This document shows positions 58,501 to 64,000 of a DNA stretch of 64,000 bases, one piece after another. A program made the position numbers and the translations under genes. Under the pieces are notes generated by a model. It had not been told where the DNA came from and searched no databases. It saw only the letters and a program-made list of their open reading frames with translations. Position 1 is the first letter of the stretch. Each line of letters begins with the position of its first letter. Source of the DNA: Amoebophrya sp. A120 (taxonomy: Eukaryota; Sar; Dinophyceae; Syndiniales; Amoebophryaceae); NCBI GenBank assembly GCA_905178155.1, contig CAJINV010000002.1, positions 7,036,743-7,100,742 of the forward strand. The letters are read 5' to 3'.

Positions 58501-59570
58501 GAAGGAGCACCCCAGCGTCTACTACTATCGCGAGGTCCTCTGCTGCAGTCCAAGGGGCAGGATCTGCAGAGCAACATGTTCAACAGCAGCAGCGCGCCGT
58601 AGTTGTTGCCAGTAAAAACCAGGAAGGCCTAGTACCTCTACTTTCACCTGAGGATGAGGACGTCAAGGCGCCGCCCCCAGGTGCTTTTTCATCCAACACC
58701 TTACCAAGTTCCACTGCGCCGGCGCTACTTGAGGCTGAGTCTTCAGCCCCTCGCCTTACCGCCGAGGACACCAGCACTCGTTCCACATCTTCTTCGCGCC
58801 AGGCAATCTTCACCTCCGCAGCGCAAACGTCCAACACCATCCCGATTGTGCACGACATGAGCACGCCGATGCATGTTGACCAGGACGTGGAGCGGATTCA
58901 GTTGTTAAAAAAGAGGAGGAAGGAGCAGCTGGAAAATTTGCAACTCGATCACGACGAGCTTTACGACCTGGTTCCCTGGCACTATCAAGTGCAAAAATGT
59001 CTGGGTCTGGAAGGTTAGAACTTGTCATGCTAAATCTGAATGATGCTAAAATCTTTGTTGCGTGAGTACCAAAAGCTGTCCGCTTTTGACCAAGTCGAGA
59101 GGGAGTTTCTCATGCAGGAAAGGGATGATAGAGACCTCAAAAAATCTGTCATGCTGGGTCTCGCATTCCAGACCTCATGGGTCATGGAAAACCTGCGTCA
59201 CAAATCTTGCATTCTTCCAGACCCAGCCATTTTTATATTTGATAGGCACCTCGTCTCCACAATTCACAGCAAGGGGAGCCCGAGCGTGACACCGCCGGAA
59301 CACGGCGGGTCATCTGCTACGGCCTCGTGGGCGGGAGATCATGAGGTGCTTTCAACTATTGGCGGTGCAGGGATTTCCGTCGGCGTGGAGCAAGAACGTG
59401 GTCGTGCGACGGGAGATGCAAATCAGGCACAACAGCTGGGCGGCAGTGGAGGTGGAGCTGCTGCTGCCAGTGCATCGGGCGCCGCTGGCGGTGGTGCCAC
59501 AACTTCTGTTGATGTCAGAGATGGCGGAGAGGACGATGACGCGAGGAGCGCGAGCTCTCGGGTTGCTTGA
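55590..59570 (+). CDS. Large disordered protein of unknown function, 2 exons, 1237 aa
   Basis: Exons: 55590-58982 and 59250-59570 (3714 nt, 1238 codons with TGA), joined across a family B introner. A hydrophobic segment near residues 35-55 (SSSVLALLLLHQPFPCFA) is a likely signal peptide or anchor. Most of the rest is Ser/Glu/Pro/His-rich and disordered. Three conserved-looking islands stand out: a basic helix near 390-430 (RRALNRRTRRLERSILRDS), an island near 810-880 (SVSLFSPSPVCLKIRRSGTM, then DFHSFLENAQHGRKATLLRQ), and a C-terminal one near 1100-1131 (IQLLKKRRKEQLENLQLDHD, then ELYDLVPWH). No known family. The long exon stays open for 3.4 kb, which with the frame-restoring introner makes it a real gene. 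Confidence 0.7.
58983..59244 (+). mobile_element. Introner, family B (B9), 262 bp
   Basis: Left end TATCAAGTGCAAAAATGTCT, right end CCAGCCATTTTTATATTTGA then TA. Duplication GGCAC (58978-58982, 59245-59249). Removal joins TGG CAC to CTC GTC; phase 0. A GC-AG reading is possible at this boundary. Confidence 0.9.
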
Positions 59571-61230
59571 AGACATCGGAATAAGAGCAGTTGTCTTGCT
59601 GATTTCCTATGAAGATTTCGACAGTCTGCCACAGCTGCTCGTCAAGTTCCGTGATGCTGAAAAATTTTGCAATTGAGTACAGCCATACACTTTATTGGTT
59701 TCGAAAAATTATTCGGAAAATGAGAATAATTGAATGTACATGTTGACAACCAACAAGCGTATACAATGACAATGAGATGGAGATCAAAATAACGTACCAC
59801 TATCTTCAATTTTGCAGTGATATTGATAACAGTTTAAGATAGGATTAGAGCAGGAGCAGCTATTGGGCGAAGAGGTCCGCTCTAGGTTATAGACATCTTC
59901 ACAAATTCAAATGCCAAGCGGTAAGGTATCTCGTTCGCTCTAGTAATCGGAAAGACAACAAAAAACCGGCTACATCAACTTACACACACATTTCATTTCC
60001 ATATTGCCTGAATGCCAGGCGTGCTGGATCTATTTAATAGTCGTTTTCCAAAATAAATGACGCTGCTGCGAGGCGATTCATTTTTGAAAACTTCGCAATG
60101 GTCACACACGACAAACCAGGCGGATCGCATACCGGAGAAAGCACGTCGTAGGTCGGTTTGATTTCCAGTTGGAAGTGATACGACGAGATTGCTGATTTAT
60201 TTGCGAAATTCCAATTAATTTTGTAAATTGATTTCAAAAACGAACCGCAGTCCTGTATGAACGATGATATTAGCCGACATAAATGAGACTCGACAGAGTT
60301 CCAACATTGCGCGGAATTTATTGGTAGTTGTTCAGCCGTGGTCCGTTCCTGCGGAAAACATACCTGCTCCGATTCATTTCCATTCCCTTTTATTAGCAGC
60401 AGAAGTGTTCAGTTTCAGTTTCTCTTTCTCACCTCCTCAGTCGCAAAACGAAATCACATCGCTGAACAAACTTGTTTGCAGCAAAACGAAGACCAAGATC
60501 CAACTTGTTTGCAGCAGCTTTTGCAGATGCAGATACTTGATGAATACAGTTCCAGTTCGATTTTTCTTGCGTTATTTCATGGAAAGCCGTCCTCTTGAGG
60601 GCGAGTCAGATTGTTGAACAGAATTGACCCTCTACCTACTGGACGAAGTCGAGGGTCATTCGGACGCTGTGCAGCCCTTGATGCTTTCATCACCCCAGTG
60701 CGTTCTCCTTGATTTAATTTTCCAAACGTATTTCGACGCACGGACAGTATACTACCGACGTGCATGCAACCTGATAACTGTCAATACGAGCGACCTGCGC
60801 ACCGGCGGAGGAAAGAAGTCTATTGTGATCATGCGAACGACGAATACGAAAGAGCAAGCGCTTTTCTTTCTCGAAAAGAGACCGTTGAGTGCTGGGAGGT
60901 AAAAAGTGAATCACGATGGCATGCTGCGATTTGGGGCTTACGTGGCAATAGCGGAAATGTCGTGCTTCGTGTTTTCAGAATGGAGGCAGTCCGCCCGTGG
61001 TTGGCGTTGCCTCCCGCAATTCAAGCAGTGCGACTTGGCTTGCTTCAGGCGGCTGCTCCTTTTTCGATTCGCCCGGTGCTACGGCGCACGCGGGGCGAAC
61101 CATTTTGCGTCGCGCTTTTGCGCGCTTTTTTGCGAATCGCGACGGTATGAAAATTGTTGCAGTCGGTTTTTTGGTGCTCATGTTGAGCCGTTTGCGTGCC
61201 CGCGGGCGACGCGTCGCGCTGCGCCATACC
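59571..61230. other. Intergenic region, no supported gene
   Basis: AT-rich to about 60900, then moderately GC-rich. Open frames here either lack an ATG or run into the satellite DNA that follows. Confidence 0.4.
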
Positions 61231-62310
61231 GCGCGGATGGCCTTGCTCTTGCCTTGCTCTCGGCTTCTTGCCTTGTTCTCGGCTTCTTGCCGTGCTCTTG
61301 GCTTGCCTTGCCTTGCCCTCGTGCCTTGCCTTGCCCTCTTCGCTTGCCTTGCCCTCTTCGGTTGCCTTGCCCTCTTGGCTTGCCTTGCTCTCTTGGCTTG
61401 CCTTGCCCTCTTGGCTTGCCTTGCCTTGCCTTGCTCTCGGCTTGCCTTTCTCTTGGCTTGCCTTGCTCTCGGCTTGCCTTGCCCTTGGCTTGCCTTGCTC
61501 TTGGCTTGCCTTGCTTTGCTCTTGGCTCGCCTTGCTCGTGGCTTGCCTTGCCTGCCCTTGCTCTTGGCTTGCCTTGCTCTTGGCTTGCCTTGCTCTTGCC
61601 TTGCCTTGCCTTGCCTTGCCTTGCCTTGCCTTGCCTTGCCTTGCCTTGCCTTGCCTTGCCTTGNNNNNNNNNNNNNNNNNNNNNNNNNNNNNNNNNNNNN
61701 NNNNNNNNNNNNNNNNNNNNNNNNNNNNNNNNNNNNNNNNNNNNNNNNNNNNNNNNNNNNNNNNNNNNNNNNNNNNNNNNNNNNNNNNNNNNNNNNNNNN
61801 NNNNNNNNNNNNNNNNNNNNNNNNNNNNNNNNNNNNNNNNNNNNNNNNNNNNNNNNNNNNNNNNNNNNNNNNNNNNNNNNNNNNNNNNNNNNNNNNNNNN
61901 NNNNNNNNNNNNNNNNNNNNNNNNNNNNNNNNNNNNNNNNNNNNNNNNNNNNNNNNNNNNNNNNNNNNNNNNNNNNNNNNNNNNNNNNNNNNNNNNNNNN
62001 NNNNNNNNNNNNNNNNNNNNNNNNNNNNNNNNNNNNNNNNNNNNNNNNNNNNNNNNNNNNNNNNNNNNNNNNNNNNNNNNNNNNNNNNNNNNNNNNNNNN
62101 NNNNNNNNNNNNNNNNNNNNNNNNNNNNNNNNNNNNNNNNNNNNNNNNNNCTTGCTCTTGCTCTTGCTCTTGCTCTTGCTCTTGCTCTTGCTCTTGCTCT
62201 TGCTCTTGCTCTTGCTCTTGCTCTTGCTCTTGCTCTTGCTCTTGCCCTCGTGGCTTGCCTTGCCCTCGTGGCTTGCCTTGCTCTCTTGGCTTGCCTTGCT
62301 CTTGGCTTGC
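61231..62310. repeat. TTGCC / CTTGCT satellite with assembly gap
   Basis: Interspersed CTTGGCTTGCCTTGCTCT-type units (61231-61600) become pure TTGCC pentamers up to the gap. After the gap come about 15 CTTGCT hexamers, then the same mixed units again. The long open frames (Leu/Ala/Cys or Lys/Gln/Arg repeats) are artefacts of the repeat. Confidence 0.9.
61664..62150. other. Assembly gap, 487 N
   Basis: Run of N inside the satellite; true length is unknown because both edges are tandem repeats. Confidence 0.98.
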
Positions 62311-62584
62311 AGCCATGCTTGAGCAAGGCAAGCGCTTCGCTTGCCTAGCGGATGCGAGCCATGAGCCGCGTCGCGGCGGCTCGGCGACTCGCGCGCGTGG
62401 CAGCGTCGTGTAACCACGGTTACCCGACGGCACTGGGGCTTTTGTGTGTTGGCGGCTAGTCCGATTGCTACTGTGGATGAGAACCGGGCCGACAACAATG
62501 TTCTCGGGCTTGTTCTCGCTGGGCTCATTTGCTTGCATTTTGCGGCAGTTTTCGATGCTGCGCTGTTGTGCTTGTGGTTTCTGG

Positions 62585-62905
62585 CAAGAGAGCGCGAGCA
62601 CTGTGTTCGCGCTCTGTTCGCGGAAGCCGCAAAAGCATGCGGATTAGCCGCCAAAAGCGGGCACGCGCGAACAGACGCGAGCACTGTGCTCGCGCTCTGT
62701 TCGCGGAGGCCGTAGCATGCGGATTAGCCGTCAAAAACGGCGCGCGCGAACAGAGCGCGAACAGCTCTGTTCGCGGAGGCCGTAGCATGCGGATTAGCCG
62801 CCAAAAGCGGGCACGCGAGAACAGAGCGCGAGCACTGTTTTCGCGCTCTGTTCGCGGAGGCCGTAGCGTGCGGATTAGCCTCAGCCGGCCGATGGCTCGC
62901 AAATT
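62585..62905. repeat. GC-rich tandem repeat with internal palindrome
   Basis: About four units of 80-90 bp, each with GCGGATTAGCCG(C/T)CAAAA and a palindromic CGCGAACAGAGCGCGAGCA against TGCTCGCGCTCTGTTCGCG, separated by the GGAGGCCGTAGCATGC junction. Confidence 0.8.
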
Positions 62906-63854
62906 TGCCGCCTAAAAGGCTGCCGATTTTTTTCTAATATTGTGGGGCCCACATTGTTCCGGCTTGCGGCCCTTCTTTTTTCTTTTCGTCGCGGCCCCAC
63001 GAGTCTGGGGCCCCAAGGGTTCTGGAGGTAGTCCGGGCAAGGGATTTTTCGTCGGTAGTTTTTGCAGGTTTTGGAAATTGGGGCGCTGGGGATTTTTTTT
63101 AATTTTTTTGGCGAAGATTGCCCGCCCCAGCGTCTGCAGGGCCCGTGGCGCATCGGGGCCCGGGGTTTCCAAGGTTTGCGTCCCTGTGATTTTAGTTTTT
63201 GCCGCAGAGGGAAGCGGCGCGATTGTTTTCCATTTGTCTCGGGCCGCATATCAATGGCCCCGGCCCGCCCGGCCGAGGTTTATGAGGGGCGCAGAGGTGG
63301 GGTTGGGGGGGGCTAATTTGGGGTCTAATTTCGCGTCTAATTTGTTTCTAATTCAAGCATAGGGAATGCGAAAGGGTTTGCAATGAAAAAAATTAGCCGT
63401 GATTTAGCCAGGAATTTAGGCGCGAAGTTAGTCGCCTGCCTTAGCATCGATTTAGGCAAGGAATTAGTCGGGGCAAGAGGTGCCCCGCCCGGTCTGTTTC
63501 CGGCTAGGTGGTTGCTGTTGATCATTTCGCCGGGCGGTTTCCCGGTTTTTTGTGTGGGCGAATTGCCGCCCCCCCCTAATCTTGCACATCGCGCCTGGCC
63601 TCCCCTCGGGGTCGCCTCCCTTCTGGGCCATTTTCTCTCTGGATGGGAGGAGCCCGAGGGCGCTAGGTATTTGGCCGCGAAGTTCTTGGCCCCGTTCGTT
63701 TTTGGTGTCCCGCCCCCCATGATTTTTGCCCGGTGGTCTTCGGGTTGGGTGTTGTCTTTGGCGGCATTGCCGCCACTTTCTTTTTTTGTTTTCCTTCGCG
63801 ACATTAGAAAAAATATAGCAAGTTTTAAGCCTCGGAGAATGCCCGGGGCCGGCT
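62906..63854. other. GC-rich spacer between repeat arrays, no gene
   Basis: G- and C-run-rich sequence with several 'TAATTT'/'TTAG' stretches. Open frames exist on both strands but reflect composition. Flanked on both sides by the same palindromic repeat unit. Confidence 0.5.
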
Positions 63855-63985
63855 GCCTGATTAGCCTTCAAAAAGGGCGCGCGCGAACAGAGCGCGAGCA
63901 CTGTGCTCGCGCTCTGTTCGCGGCACCGTAGCAGGCGGATTAGCCGTCAAAAAGGGCACGCGCGAACACGCGAACGCCGAGAACA
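63855..63985. repeat. Second array of the GC-rich palindromic repeat
   Basis: Units like those at 62585-62905: ATTAGCC(G/T)TCAAAAAGGGC followed by a near-perfect palindrome (arms 63882-63901 and 63903-63922). Runs to the window edge. Confidence 0.8.
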
Positions 63986-64000
63986 CCCAAATCCGCGGAC

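Noticed and set aside
60906-62684. Very long frames of Leu/Ala/Cys or Lys/Gln/Arg repeats on both strands
   Set aside because: They are translations of TTGCC/CTTGCT satellites and of the N gap.
1-64000. tRNA or rRNA genes
   Set aside because: None recognised by eye; a tRNAscan-SE and Rfam run would be needed to exclude them.

Overview
The window reads as nuclear DNA of a protist alveolate, most likely a dinoflagellate-lineage organism resembling the parasitic syndinean Amoebophrya. Every convincing gene is on the + strand, as in the one-way gene arrays of dinoflagellates. Proteins are long with low-complexity inserts. Coding sequence is repeatedly interrupted by short palindromic 'introner' elements, a feature reported for Amoebophrya. 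The species assignment is inference; the gene structures are read directly.

Layout: 591-4388 coiled-coil protein (862 aa); 5324-17756 giant WD40-repeat/TRP-like cation channel (3758 aa); 19158-19749 a weak membrane-protein candidate; 20950-24030 SLC35/DMT-type transporter (single exon, 1026 aa); 25418-30694 bacterial-type glucokinase (591 aa); 32573-34611 N-myristoylation-type protein (402 aa); 36920-39491 dual-specificity-phosphatase-like protein lacking the catalytic Arg (528 aa); 39492-46364 gene-poor tract with palindromes, a dispersed 46-nt repeat and GC-rich blocks; 46365-49273 kynurenine 3-monooxygenase (606 aa); 49880-54896 GOST-type seven-TM protein (1523 aa); 55590-59570 unknown 1237-aa protein; 59571-64000 gene-free DNA ending in TTGCC/CTTGCT satellites, an assembly gap and GC-rich repeats.

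The main discovery is a set of 21 introners in seven of the nine genes. They fall into five families (called A-E here) with unrelated inner sequence. Nearly all begin TAT and end ATA, and are flanked by a 5-bp target-site duplication. In all 21, removing the element plus one duplication copy restores the reading frame, and every resulting CDS length is a whole number of codons. Only one of them could use GT-AG at the duplication boundary. Ordinary GT-AG introns coexist in the same genes. One introner, in the glucokinase gene, itself carries a 1.86-kb inverted-repeat (foldback) transposon with its own 7-bp duplication.

The genes are functionally mixed (sugar phosphorylation, kynurenine pathway, small-molecule transport, sensory channel, Golgi/endomembrane 7-TM protein), so the window is an ordinary chromosomal segment and not one pathway cluster.
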